From Boseongicola sp. (GTDB taxonomy: Bacteria; Pseudomonadota; Alphaproteobacteria; Rhodobacterales; Rhodobacteraceae), in the NCBI GenBank assembly GCA_013042105.1, contig JABDQU010000157.1:1-36211 (forward strand): a stretch of 36,211 nt of DNA, written 5' to 3'. The position numbers and the translations under genes were made by a program. The notes under the pieces were generated by a model, which made no database searches, was not told the origin of the DNA, and saw only the letters and a list, made by a program, of their open reading frames with translations. This document shows, in pieces, positions 26,793 through 34,750 of this stretch; positions within the stretch are counted from its first letter, which is position 1, and each line of letters opens with the position of its first letter.

Positions 26793-28343
26793 TCAGATGA
26801 AGAGACCCGGAATATCCCGGATGATCTCGTCGGGCACGACGCTGCGCCCGTGGCGACGCACGGCCAGACTGACCGGCGCCCGCAAAGCATTGCTTTGATG
26901 CGCCGGGTCTTCACAGAGCCGGGTCCAGACGAAGTGAAGGTTGCTCAGAAGTGCAGTTGTGCGGGCACGTGACATCACAAACATCGCGCCTTTCGCGCGC
27001 ATCGAGGGGTGATCGGGGTCAGTGAACAAAGGTTCGAGGAATATTCTGAGGAGCGGGTGCTGGCCATAGATGCGCGTACGATACTCGGGCAGCTCGTCAC
27101 GTCGGCCTGCGGCGATCAGGACTTGGCATAAAATGATGAGAACGTAGCGATCAAAAGTAGAGTTGGGATCGCTCAGCGCATCTGCCTGTTTGAGATAGTC
27201 AACGGCTGTATCGGTGTTTCCCAAAAAGCCGTGAAACTGGCCGACGATGGCCAGAGAGGGCGCAATCGCGGTGTTTGAGCGATGCGCGTTGCTGGCCAGT
27301 TCCAGCGCCAGTGGCTTGTAGCTGCGATCGACAAAGTAGAGAAGCTTGGCCGCCATGACACCAAGGTGCGGGCGGGACTGGGCGTATTCCAAAGCACCCA
27401 GCACAAGTTGCTCAATTTCCGCCAGATCGGACTGGCGACGTGCGGGATCGATAAGGCCAGGTTCAAACCCGCGCACGACATATTCGCTGTGCAGATAGGT
27501 CGCATAGATCAGTTTGAAGTGCGGATCATCCGCGTGTTGCGCGCGCATGGCCTTCAGCTTTGGACCGATTTCCTCCAGTGTCTTTCGGCTGTCGAACTGC
27601 TCTATCGAGGCGTTCTGCATGGCGATGGGAAGCGGCGAGTCAAAGGTGTTGGCATCGACTTTGGTCCGCCAGCTTTCGTTGAGGATGCGCGAGGCCAACT
27701 CCCGGCACTGGCTGTTGGCAACCGCGTGTGCGGATCGGGTATTGGAAAGTCGGACGCGCTCGGCCAGAACGACGTGGGTCCCTTCGCCGGCGCGACTTGT
27801 TACCACGCATTCCAGACCGTCGGAGTCCCGGAAGAACGACAATTCGACCTGAATGGCCGCAGCAGGAGGGGGGGTGCGATTTGATCCTGCGTCTATGTCG
27901 AGTGCGACCTTGAGGTCCGGTTCAAGAACGTCCTTGAAGGCCAGAGCGAGGCTCTCTGCAAAAACCGCCCCGGGCGCAAAATCGGACGAGGCCGCATCGA
28001 GACCACGCATTGGGCTAATGAAGACGTGGGCGTCATCTGCGGGTTCCTGGCGGACGCTTTCCGGCTTTGCCACCCAGACATATCCCCCGCCATACCGTGT
28101 GGCGATAAATTTGGGGTCTTTCGGGTTGTCCTTCAGTTTGCGGCGTATCCGGTTAATCAGGAAATCGATTGTTCGGTCACGGCGATCAGAACCGGCTTCG
28201 GTGAGTGCGTCGAGAATTTGGTCGCGCGACAGTGTTTGCCGCGGATGACGCGAAAGATATGACAGAAGCTGGCTTTCGGCGTGCGTGAATGTCACGAAGG
28301 TTGCCTCGTCCAATTTTGCAGCACTGAAATCAGGCTCGAACAA
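26793..28343 (-). CDS. Winged-helix (OmpR/PhoB-type) transcriptional regulator with long helical C-terminal region
   Basis: A 516-residue protein. Residues about 1-92 are an OmpR-type DNA-binding domain (TFTHAESQLLSYLSRHPRQ, RTIDFLINRIRRKLKD, FIATRYGGGYVWV) placed at the N-terminus, as in CadC/ToxR-like proteins, but no membrane segment follows. Residues about 105-250 resemble the TolB-like/adenylate-cyclase-linked domain often found there, and the rest is helical with TPR-like character (LASNAHRSNTAIAPSLAIVGQ, FLGNTDTAVDYLKQADAL). It has no phospho-receiver domain, so a ligand or protein partner is the likely signal. It is immediately upstream of the BCCT gene on the same strand and probably controls it. 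Target and signal unknown. Confidence 0.82.
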   Translation of the reverse strand: MFEPDFSAAKLDEATFVTFTHAESQLLSYLSRHPRQTLSRDQILDALTEAGSDRRDRTIDFLINRIRRKLKDNPKDPKFIATRYGGGYVWVAKPESVRQEPADDAHVFISPMRGLDAASSDFAPGAVFAESLALAFKDVLEPDLKVALDIDAGSNRTPPPAAAIQVELSFFRDSDGLECVVTSRAGEGTHVVLAERVRLSNTRSAHAVANSQCRELASRILNESWRTKVDANTFDSPLPIAMQNASIEQFDSRKTLEEIGPKLKAMRAQHADDPHFKLIYATYLHSEYVVRGFEPGLIDPARRQSDLAEIEQLVLGALEYAQSRPHLGVMAAKLLYFVDRSYKPLALELASNAHRSNTAIAPSLAIVGQFHGFLGNTDTAVDYLKQADALSDPNSTFDRYVLIILCQVLIAAGRRDELPEYRTRIYGQHPLLRIFLEPLFTDPDHPSMRAKGAMFVMSRARTTALLSNLHFVWTRLCEDPAHQSNALRAPVSLAVRRHGRSVVPDEIIRDIPGLFI

Positions 28344-28912
28344 GGCTTGGCTCCGTTATGGGAAAGGACTGTCTCCTCTTTGATAGCCAATAGGGTTGGG
28401 CATAAGCAACTCGTTGTTTTTGAAATCTTATCGATCAAGATCGCAGGGCCGCGGGCGACGACGCGCGGGACGCCGTTGGTCAACCGCAAAAGAGCCAGGT
28501 TGTCAGTTCGTCGCCCGTTGGAATTTCCGGAAAGTCGCGCCGTCATATTCAACTTCGCCAACCTGCCGGGCCCTGACTTGCAATGGCGCGCACCTGAGCT
28601 TGCTCAAGGTCTTCGGTCTTCGGTCTTTGATCTTCGCTCGATGCGCTTGCCGTTGTCGGGTGACAGACGCACATGCCGATCCGTGTTGACCGCACGTTTG
28701 TCTGACGTCAGTTTTTGCGCAGTAATTGCACTGGCATTACAGCCCTCTGTTCTGGCTGCGTTTGCAAGTGACTGTTTAACCGACACTATTTTGAATCTTC
28801 CAAGCCCCATAGCAGCACTGGACCGCAGACTGGGGCTGCAATGTGCACGAATTACGCGTGGGTCTTTTTTGTGATAGGGACGAAAAAACTCAGGACAAAC
28901 AAAAAGATGTTT
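28344..28912. other. Gene-poor region between the regulator gene and the tRNA fragment
   Basis: About 570 bp with no convincing gene. Two long open frames (28281-28874 plus, 28604-29089 minus) have no recognisable domain; the second reads straight through the tRNA fragment. A short tandem array of four 7-nt units (GGTCTTC-like) lies at 28608-28635. The promoter of the winged-helix regulator should be near 28344-28450. Confidence 0.5.
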
Positions 28913-28959
28913 TGGAGGCGAGTACCGGAATCGAACCGGTGTACACGGATTTGCAATCC
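28913..28959 (-). tRNA. 3' fragment of a tRNA-Cys (GCA) gene, putative attachment-site scar
   Basis: On the reverse strand the sequence runs GGATTGCAAATCCGTGTACACC, then a T arm ACCGG-TTCGATT-CCGGT, then ACTCGCC-T-CCA. This is the tRNA-Cys sequence from the middle of the anticodon stem to the encoded CCA. Further 5' the sequence (CCGCGGCATCCTTA) does not complete the anticodon stem and there is no D arm or 5' acceptor strand. It is therefore a 47-nt partial copy, not a functional tRNA. Such 3' fragments are typical of the distal attachment site of elements integrated into tRNA genes. Confidence 0.8.
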
Positions 28960-29260
28960 TAAGGATGCCGCGGATTTCATGGCGTTTTTTTGTAAAATGC
29001 ACTGCAGGGTGCCTGTGTGAAATCTGTGGATTAGCTGCCGAATGTAAAATGCATTGAGTGTCCAAAGCAGTCATTATTGCAAGTTGCACTATACGAACTC
29101 TCGCTAGATCTCGGCCCCTTTTTTCAAATGCGCAAATGAAATGTTAGTTTTTTGCTTTTTTGTTAAACCGCGTCGTACTGGCGCGAGCTCAAAGAAAACG
29201 AATTTGACCGGGCCGAGGATAGTCCGCAGCCGACTGGCAGACCGGTTTTCCTTTTTTCGT
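28960..29260. other. Non-coding flank next to the tRNA fragment, with short direct repeats
   Basis: This roughly 300-bp stretch is richer in A and T than its surroundings (runs of T near 28985, 29150 and 29248). TGTAAAATGCA occurs twice in direct orientation, at 28991-29001 and 29043-29053. I see no open frame with a recognisable domain and no integrase fragment. Confidence 0.5.
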
Positions 29261-30289
29261 TCAAATTCCCGGCCAGGTGTCAGAGACCCGGTACCCTTCG
29301 GGCCATGGATCGTTGGGGTCGAGCATGAGTTGATGCGTGCCTGTGACCCAGGCCGATCCAGTGACGGTGGGGATGATCGCGGAAAAGTCGCCGACGGTCA
29401 GTGTTTCGGCAATGTGGCCAAGGAACTCCGATCCGATGATCGAGCGCGCCCTAAGGCAGTTTCGCACATTCATCTGCCCCTTCGCCAGCAGAACCGCCAT
29501 GCGCGCGGAAACAGCAGTGCCTGTCGGCGAACGGTCTATTTTTCCGGGGCGGATTGCGACAGCGTGTGTGGTCTCAAGGGCTTCTTTCGTGCGCGTGATC
29601 GCGCCTGCAAACAGGCAGAATGAGTAGTGCGACCAGTCTGGAAGCGTGGGGTGCATGAAACCGATCTGTTCGTCCGCCGCTGCGGTGATGCGGGTGCCGA
29701 GGTCAGCCAACGCGCGCGCATTTGATGATGTGAGCGCGATGCCGACGGCCTCGGCGTCGAGGATGACAAAGCTGTCTCCACCAAATCCGGTGTCGACCTG
29801 AATTTTCCCCAGTCCGGCAACATCGAGCGTGACGTCGAGGCGATGGGCGAAGGAGGGCATATTTTTTAGTGTAACCGAGGTGACCGCTCCGTCGCGGCAG
29901 GCGGCGGTCACATCAACAAGGCCGCCGGGGGCTTCGAGTGTCAGATGTGTTTCGGGTTCCTGCATTGGCAGAATGCCAGTCTCAAGCAGAACCGTGGCCA
30001 CACAGATGGTGTTTGAGCCGGACATTGGCGGGGTGTCGGCGGGTTCCATGATGATGAACCCCATGTCTGCGCCCGGGGTCTTTGGAGGAACCAGAAGGTT
30101 CACGTGGCGAAACACGCCGCCGCGCGGTTCGTTCAGAACAAAGTTTCTGAGCTTCTGGTCGCGCGCGATGAAGGCGCGTTGCTCCCAAAGAGTATCTCCG
30201 GGGGGCGGGGCCACGCCGCCGACGATGACATCGCCAACCTCTCCTCCTGCGTGGGCGCTGACGATGTGGATTGTCTTGGAACTTCGCAT
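29261..30289 (-). CDS. Proline racemase-family protein (hydroxyproline 2-epimerase or 3-hydroxyproline dehydratase-like)
   Basis: A 342-residue enzyme of the proline racemase superfamily, with N-terminal [36 protein letters not shown] and the two catalytic motifs. In proline racemases these are MCGH and SPCGT, with two Cys acting as acid and base. Here they read PPMSGSNTI (Ser90) and [12 protein letters not shown] (Thr256). Family knowledge links Thr at the second position to trans-3-hydroxy-L-proline dehydratases and Ser at the first to some epimerases; the Ser/Thr pair leaves no Cys. It starts 3 bp after the stop of the ATPase gene, so it is last in the amino-acid ABC operon, which suggests import and conversion of a proline-type amino acid. 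Confidence 0.88.
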   Translation of the reverse strand: MRSSKTIHIVSAHAGGEVGDVIVGGVAPPPGDTLWEQRAFIARDQKLRNFVLNEPRGGVFRHVNLLVPPKTPGADMGFIIMEPADTPPMSGSNTICVATVLLETGILPMQEPETHLTLEAPGGLVDVTAACRDGAVTSVTLKNMPSFAHRLDVTLDVAGLGKIQVDTGFGGDSFVILDAEAVGIALTSSNARALADLGTRITAAADEQIGFMHPTLPDWSHYSFCLFAGAITRTKEALETTHAVAIRPGKIDRSPTGTAVSARMAVLLAKGQMNVRNCLRARSIIGSEFLGHIAETLTVGDFSAIIPTVTGSAWVTGTHQLMLDPNDPWPEGYRVSDTWPGI

Positions 30290-30291
30290 GA

Positions 30292-31032
30292 TCAGTTCCC
30301 TAGAATCTTCTCAAGAAACTGGCGAGTGTCCGCTTCGCGCGGGGCATCGAAGAACGTCGTTGGCGGCCCTTCTTCCACGATGCGGCCATCAACCATGAAG
30401 ACAACGCGGTCGGCTACCTTTCTGGCAAAACCCATCTCATGGGTGACGCAAATCATCGTCATGCCCCCTTCGGCAAGTGCTACCATCGCGTCGAGAACTT
30501 CGCCGATCATTTCGGGATCAAGTGCCGAAGTGGGTTCGTCAAACAGCATGATTCGAGGTTGCAGGCACAAGGCGCGCGCGATGGCGACGCGTTGTTGTTG
30601 ACCCCCTGACAGTTCGTCGGGGAATTTGTCTGCTTGCTCGGAAATGCGCATGCGTGTCAATTCGCTCCGAGCCAGGTCTTCGGCGTCTGCGCGTGCGGTG
30701 CCACGGACGCGGATGCGGGGAAGGGAGCAGTTCTCCAGGACCGTCAGATGCGGGAATAAGTTGAAGTCTTGAAAGACCATACCAACTTCTCGGCGCACAT
30801 CGCGGATTGCGTCGTCGTCATCCGAGAGTTCTACGCCCTCGACCTCGATACTGCCAGCGTCGTGAACTTCGAGCCGGTTGATGCAGCGGATCAGTGTGGA
30901 TTTCCCGGACCCGGATGGGCCGCAGATGACAACCCGTTCGCCTTTGGCCACGTCGAGATCAATGGATTTCAGCGCGTCGAAGTCACCGTAGCGCTTGGTC
31001 ACGTCGCGCATTTTGATTGCCTGATCAGCCAT
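30292..31032 (-). CDS. Polar amino-acid ABC transporter ATP-binding protein (AapP/GlnQ-like)
   Basis: A 246-residue ATPase with Walker [11 protein letters not shown]-loop [13 protein letters not shown], signature [15 protein letters not shown], Walker [15 protein letters not shown] and switch His in VTHEMGFA. These are standard for the polar amino-acid class. The ORF track starts at 31209 within the permease gene; ATG 31032 ([11 protein letters not shown]) is preferred, giving an 8-nt overlap with the upstream permease. Cytoplasmic subunit serving the two permeases and followed directly by the proline racemase-family gene. Confidence 0.95.
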   Translation of the reverse strand: MADQAIKMRDVTKRYGDFDALKSIDLDVAKGERVVICGPSGSGKSTLIRCINRLEVHDAGSIEVEGVELSDDDDAIRDVRREVGMVFQDFNLFPHLTVLENCSLPRIRVRGTARADAEDLARSELTRMRISEQADKFPDELSGGQQQRVAIARALCLQPRIMLFDEPTSALDPEMIGEVLDAMVALAEGGMTMICVTHEMGFARKVADRVVFMVDGRIVEEGPPTTFFDAPREADTRQFLEKILGN

Positions 31033-32110
31033 GATGCAGCCTCGTGCGCCGTTCAAGATAGGCACCATAGCGTGACAGTCCGAAGACAAAGACGAAATAG
31101 ATGAGGGCGACAAAGACGTAGATTTCGACGTAGTAGGCGCCCCATTCCCCGCGTCCGACCGCAGCCGATGCCGATGCGGTGACGTCGAAAAATCCGATGA
31201 TTGTGACAATCGAGGTTTCCTTGAAGGTGATCACGACCTGATTGATCGTTGAGGGGAGAGTGTTGCGAAAGGCCTGCGGCAGAATGATGTCGAAGACGAC
31301 CGCCCGGTAGCTCATCCCGAGGGCTTGGGAGGCTTCCTCCTGACCGGAGGGGATGGACTGGATACCTGCGCGAATGATCTCTGCCTGATAGGCGGCGTAG
31401 AAGACTGCGAAGGCGACTATGACCCGGCCCAGTTTATCGCCCTGTGCCCAATGTGGGACGACAAAGGGGACGACGACCGCGGCGGCAAAAAGAATTGTGA
31501 GAAGCGGCAGCGACCGCACGGTGTCGATGAAAACGGCGGCCAGCCAATGGATCACCGGTAGCTTTGAGCGGCGCGCCAGAGCAAGGCCGACGGCCATGGG
31601 CATGCCCAGAACAAAAACGCCAGCGAAGATGAACACTGTGAGTGATAGTCCACCCCATTGTTCGGTGGTGACAACCGACAGTCCGAAGATGCCGCCGTAC
31701 ATCAGGATCACGAACGTGCCGAACCCGGCTATCCAGAGGGCAGGCAAGCGTTTCAGCCCCCACATTGCAGGCAGGCAGGACAGGATCATTGTGAGGACGA
31801 TGACTAGACATGCTAGGGTCGAACGCCAGTGTTGCTCAGACGGGTACAGACCGAACAGGACCAGCCGTCCACGCGCTTCGATGACGGACCAGCACGCGCC
31901 CGACACTTCGCGGCATCGGCTGGCTTCGGCTTCGCTCCAGACGGCGTTTAAGAACGCCCAGTCGACGATGCTGACCACGATCCACACGAGGGCTGAGCCC
32001 GCCACCAGCGTGACGATACCGTCGAACCAGTTTGAGAACAGCCGTTTTTTTAGAATTTCGAGGCGGCTGTCCAAGAGGGGGGGCGGTCGCGATACGGAGG
32101 CGTCGGTCAT
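31025..32110 (-). CDS. Amino-acid ABC transporter permease (AapM/BztC-like)
   Basis: A 361-residue permease with a long N-terminal region containing extra hydrophobic segments, then the binding-protein-dependent transport domain. The EAA loop is visible as EEASQALGMSYRAVVFDIILPQAF, which docks to the ATPase, preceded by FIDTVRSLPLLTILF and YQAEIIRAGIQSIP. The extended N-terminus separates Aap/Bzt-type permeases from the short GlnP type. It overlaps the ATPase gene by 8 nt and starts right after the stop of the other permease gene, so the four transporter genes are a tightly linked operon. Forms a heterodimer with the next permease. Confidence 0.93.
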   Translation of the reverse strand: MTDASVSRPPPLLDSRLEILKKRLFSNWFDGIVTLVAGSALVWIVVSIVDWAFLNAVWSEAEASRCREVSGACWSVIEARGRLVLFGLYPSEQHWRSTLACLVIVLTMILSCLPAMWGLKRLPALWIAGFGTFVILMYGGIFGLSVVTTEQWGGLSLTVFIFAGVFVLGMPMAVGLALARRSKLPVIHWLAAVFIDTVRSLPLLTILFAAAVVVPFVVPHWAQGDKLGRVIVAFAVFYAAYQAEIIRAGIQSIPSGQEEASQALGMSYRAVVFDIILPQAFRNTLPSTINQVVITFKETSIVTIIGFFDVTASASAAVGRGEWGAYYVEIYVFVALIYFVFVFGLSRYGAYLERRTRLHHG

Positions 32111-32111
32111 G

Positions 32112-33245
32112 TCAACTGCGCCCCTTGATTGCGAGGCGGCTATTTATCCAGTTCATCGAGCCGCTGATCGTGTAGTTGATAATCAGGAACCCGACCATCA
32201 GGAGGAGTAGCAACTCCATTGTCTGACCGCTCTGATTGATCGAGGTTGAGACGACCATGAAATAGTCCGGATACCCGATTGCTATGCCGAGGGTGGTTGC
32301 TTTCATCAGCCAGACGTATTGATTTGTGAGGGCAGGGAGCATGGCGCGGATTGCCAGCGGGACCCGGATGAAGCGATTGATCTGCGTGGTGGATAGTCCA
32401 AGGGCTCGGGCCGCTTCGAGGCGGCCCTTGTCAACCGACAGGAACCCGCCGCGCACGATCTCTCCGATGTAAGCGCCGCCAAATACCATGATCGCAATAA
32501 GCAGAGCGGAAAACTCAGGTTTGATCGTCGCGCCTCCGACAAAGCGCAGTCCCTTCAATTCGGGGCGGCTAATGAGGGGCGTGTCAGGATCGTGGCCGAA
32601 GAACAGAAGGGCCGTTGCAAGTGCGACCACTGCGGCAACACCGATCCCCCATTTGGTCAAGAGGCGGTCGCCGCCAAAACGGCGCGCTGCCACTATCGTG
32701 GCGATGATTACGACCACAAGAATGAGCAAATCCCAAGACGACCAGCTTGGTGTGGCGATCATCAGGCCCCGGTTAGACAGGAAGCCAAAACCGGCGAGGT
32801 CGATGGCACCACGTGGTGACGGCAAATGGGTGAAGATCGCGTACCAGAAAATAACCTGAAGGATCAGCGGCACGTTTCGGAAGGTTTCAACGAAAACCGT
32901 GCCAAGCACGTTCAAAATGAGGTTTGACGACACGCGCATGAGGCCCACAATCAGACCGACGCAGGTGGCCCCGGCGAGGCCCGCGAGCCCGACGATAATC
33001 GTGTTCAGAAAACCGGCCAGAAGCATGCGCGAGTAGGGTGAGCGGTCGGTGACCTCGACAATCGAGAAGTTGATCGGCCAGCCGGTGGAGCGTTCCAGAA
33101 ACCCAAAACCAGTGGCAATGCCCTGTGAGACGAGGTTGTCACGCGCTGTGAGTATGAAGCTCAGCGTGAGTAGCAACGACGCGGCAAGGACAACTGCCTG
33201 GATCAAGTAGCCGCGCGCCCTGCGGTTGCGAATAATGCGTTGCAT
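32112..33245 (-). CDS. Amino-acid ABC transporter permease (AapQ/BztB-like)
   Basis: A 377-residue permease with an N-terminal anchor, a periplasmic segment (GFGFLERSTGWPINFS, a pattern common in AapQ-type proteins), VETFRNVPLILQVIFWY, and the EAA loop EAARALGLSTTQINRFIRVPLAI. The middle region between about residues 150 and 250 holds an additional hydrophobic stretch and a periplasmic insert, as expected for this long permease class. It follows the binding-protein gene after a 52-bp gap containing a hairpin, and precedes the second permease by one base. Confidence 0.93.
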   Translation of the reverse strand: MQRIIRNRRARGYLIQAVVLAASLLLTLSFILTARDNLVSQGIATGFGFLERSTGWPINFSIVEVTDRSPYSRMLLAGFLNTIIVGLAGLAGATCVGLIVGLMRVSSNLILNVLGTVFVETFRNVPLILQVIFWYAIFTHLPSPRGAIDLAGFGFLSNRGLMIATPSWSSWDLLILVVVIIATIVAARRFGGDRLLTKWGIGVAAVVALATALLFFGHDPDTPLISRPELKGLRFVGGATIKPEFSALLIAIMVFGGAYIGEIVRGGFLSVDKGRLEAARALGLSTTQINRFIRVPLAIRAMLPALTNQYVWLMKATTLGIAIGYPDYFMVVSTSINQSGQTMELLLLLMVGFLIINYTISGSMNWINSRLAIKGRS

Positions 33246-33256
33246 GATGTTCCTTC

Positions 33257-33292
33257 AAAAGTACAGGGCCGAGCGCGAAGCCCGGCCCTGTA
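33257..33292 (-). terminator. Hairpin with T-tract between binding-protein and permease genes
   Basis: On the reverse strand TACAGGGCCG and CGGCCCTGTA form a perfect 10-bp stem around an 11-nt loop, followed by CTTTT. Its place after the binding-protein gene suggests partial termination or mRNA stabilisation that raises binding-protein levels above the permeases. Confidence 0.75.
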
Positions 33293-33297
33293 TTTGA

Positions 33298-34335
33298 TCA
33301 GTCGAGAACCAGCGGATACAGCAGGCCACCGTTTGACCACAGGTGGTTCTTGCCGCGCGGTAGCTTGTAGACCGAGCCTTCGCCCACAGTACGGTCATAG
33401 ATTTCACCGTAGTTTCCGACAGCTTTGATCATGTTGTAGGCCCAGTCATCACTGAGGCCCAAACGCTCGCCGACGCCTGGGCTTGCGCCGAGAAGGCGCT
33501 CAACCGACGCAGATGGCGGGTTGGCACGGATGTCGTCGACATTGGCTTGGGTGATGCCGTTTTCCTCGGCCATCAGCAGCGCGGACATCATCCAGTTGAT
33601 GACATCGATAAAGCCATCATCCCCTTCTCGGGCTGCAATTCCTTCAGGCTCAAGCGCGAGAACTGCGTCGAGAATTGTGAAGCCTTCGGGGTCTGGCGCG
33701 TTGAAGCGCGTTGCGGCCAGAAACGGACCGAACCCGGCAAGCGCGTCGCAGCGACCGGCGTAGAGGGCTGCGCGAAGCTCTTCGGCCTTCTCGAAGTTGA
33801 GCGCTTCGTAAGTGATCCCACGCGCCCCCATGTAATCGGCCACGATCCGTTCGATGGATGTTCCGGCGTTGATGCAGAACACGCCACCTTCAAGATCCTC
33901 CGGGGTCGTCGCGCCAAGATCGCTGCGGACCAGAATGTTGGTTGGTCCAATGAAATACGGGCGCGAATACTGGAGTCCAAGCTCGGTGTCGCGGCTCATT
34001 GTCCAGCCGGTCACCTTGATGATGACGTCGATGTCGCCGGACTGGAGGGCAGGGAAGCGCTGAGCCCAGCTTACCGGAATAAGCTGCAGAGCTTCGGGAT
34101 TGCCGAGGATGGCAGTGGCAAGTGCCTTGCACATCTCGATATCAAATCCCGACCATTTTCCGTCATCATCAACTTCGGCAAAACCCAGATAGCTGCCGTT
34201 GTGGCTGGTACACAAGAGACTTCCACGCTCCTGAATTTGCGTAATCGTCGGTCCGGGGTCAGCCGCCGATGCCGGAAGGGCCAGGCCAGCCATCATTGCC
34301 GCTGCGGCAACGGTTTTTATTGTGGATTTGATCAT
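33298..34335 (-). CDS. Amino-acid ABC transporter substrate-binding protein (AapJ/BztA-like)
   Basis: A 345-residue periplasmic protein with a signal peptide (MIKSTIKTVAAAAMMAGLALPASA, cleavage after ASA). The family-3 solute-binding fold is visible: RGSLLCTSHNGSYLGFAEVDDDGKWSGFDIEMCKALA, WAQRFPALQSGDIDVIIK and CINAGTSIERIVADYM. Length and the SGFD...CKA and WTMSRD segments match the AapJ/BztA group, which binds glutamate, glutamine or a range of polar amino acids. The hydroxyproline-type enzyme at the operon end suggests a proline derivative here, by context only. The ORF track starts at 34422; ATG 34335 has AAAGAGGT upstream and begins the signal peptide. Confidence 0.93.
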   Translation of the reverse strand: MIKSTIKTVAAAAMMAGLALPASAADPGPTITQIQERGSLLCTSHNGSYLGFAEVDDDGKWSGFDIEMCKALATAILGNPEALQLIPVSWAQRFPALQSGDIDVIIKVTGWTMSRDTELGLQYSRPYFIGPTNILVRSDLGATTPEDLEGGVFCINAGTSIERIVADYMGARGITYEALNFEKAEELRAALYAGRCDALAGFGPFLAATRFNAPDPEGFTILDAVLALEPEGIAAREGDDGFIDVINWMMSALLMAEENGITQANVDDIRANPPSASVERLLGASPGVGERLGLSDDWAYNMIKAVGNYGEIYDRTVGEGSVYKLPRGKNHLWSNGGLLYPLVLD

Positions 34336-34750
34336 GTTTACCTCTTTGTGTTGGATAAAAGGACGCTGCTCATCGCGCGGCGTCTTTTGGGCGCACAGCT
34401 CCGCGCTATGCCAGGATTTCATATTGTTTTGAGTTCAATACACCTTTCTGTCGTTGGTGGTGTTTCTTAGGCAGAACACATCGCGCGATGGGCTTTCAGA
34501 CCTGCGGAATTCCGGCCTGCTGGCTTTTGTGCCAGGTAAATTCGACCGTTTCAGCATCGGGACTCATTCATCGCGATCCGCAAGAGCGGGTCATGTATGA
34601 ATGGCTTCATGTGACGAAGCCTGGCAGCTTTGGTTACTACAGTCTGAATGCCGATCCCCTAGTATCGCAAAGTTGCTGATTCCCCTTTCCGAGGCTAACT
34701 TATGGCCATCACTCTGTCGACAAGGCGTGTGAGACTTGGAGAATCCGCCG
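34336..34750. other. Divergent intergenic region between the amino-acid ABC operon and choline-sulfatase gene
   Basis: This 415-bp gap should carry both promoters. A hairpin with flanking A and T runs lies at 34357-34388. An open frame at 34488-34679 has no recognisable domain. I see no regulator gene for either side and no clear BetI-like operator. Confidence 0.5.
34357..34388. promoter_or_regulatory. Leader hairpin upstream of the amino-acid ABC operon
   Basis: AAAAGGACGC and GCGTCTTTT pair (one bulged G) around about 13 nt. Read leftward it has terminator form, a GC stem followed by TTTT, and lies 22 bp before the binding-protein start, where it could attenuate transcription. No leader peptide or known riboswitch is evident. 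Confidence 0.3.

Noticed and set aside
28608-28635. Four tandem 7-nt units (GGTCTTC-like)
   Set aside because: Too short and imperfect to be a CRISPR or a functional repeat array; probably replication slippage.
28281-28874. Forward open frame of 197 codons upstream of the winged-helix regulator
   Set aside because: It starts inside the regulator gene on the other strand, has irregular composition and shows no domain.
28604-29089. Reverse open frame of 161 codons
   Set aside because: It reads through the tRNA-Cys fragment and the adjacent repeats, so it is a chance frame.
34488-34679. Forward open frame of 63 codons in the divergent region before the choline-sulfatase gene
   Set aside because: No ribosome-binding site, no domain and a position expected to hold promoters.
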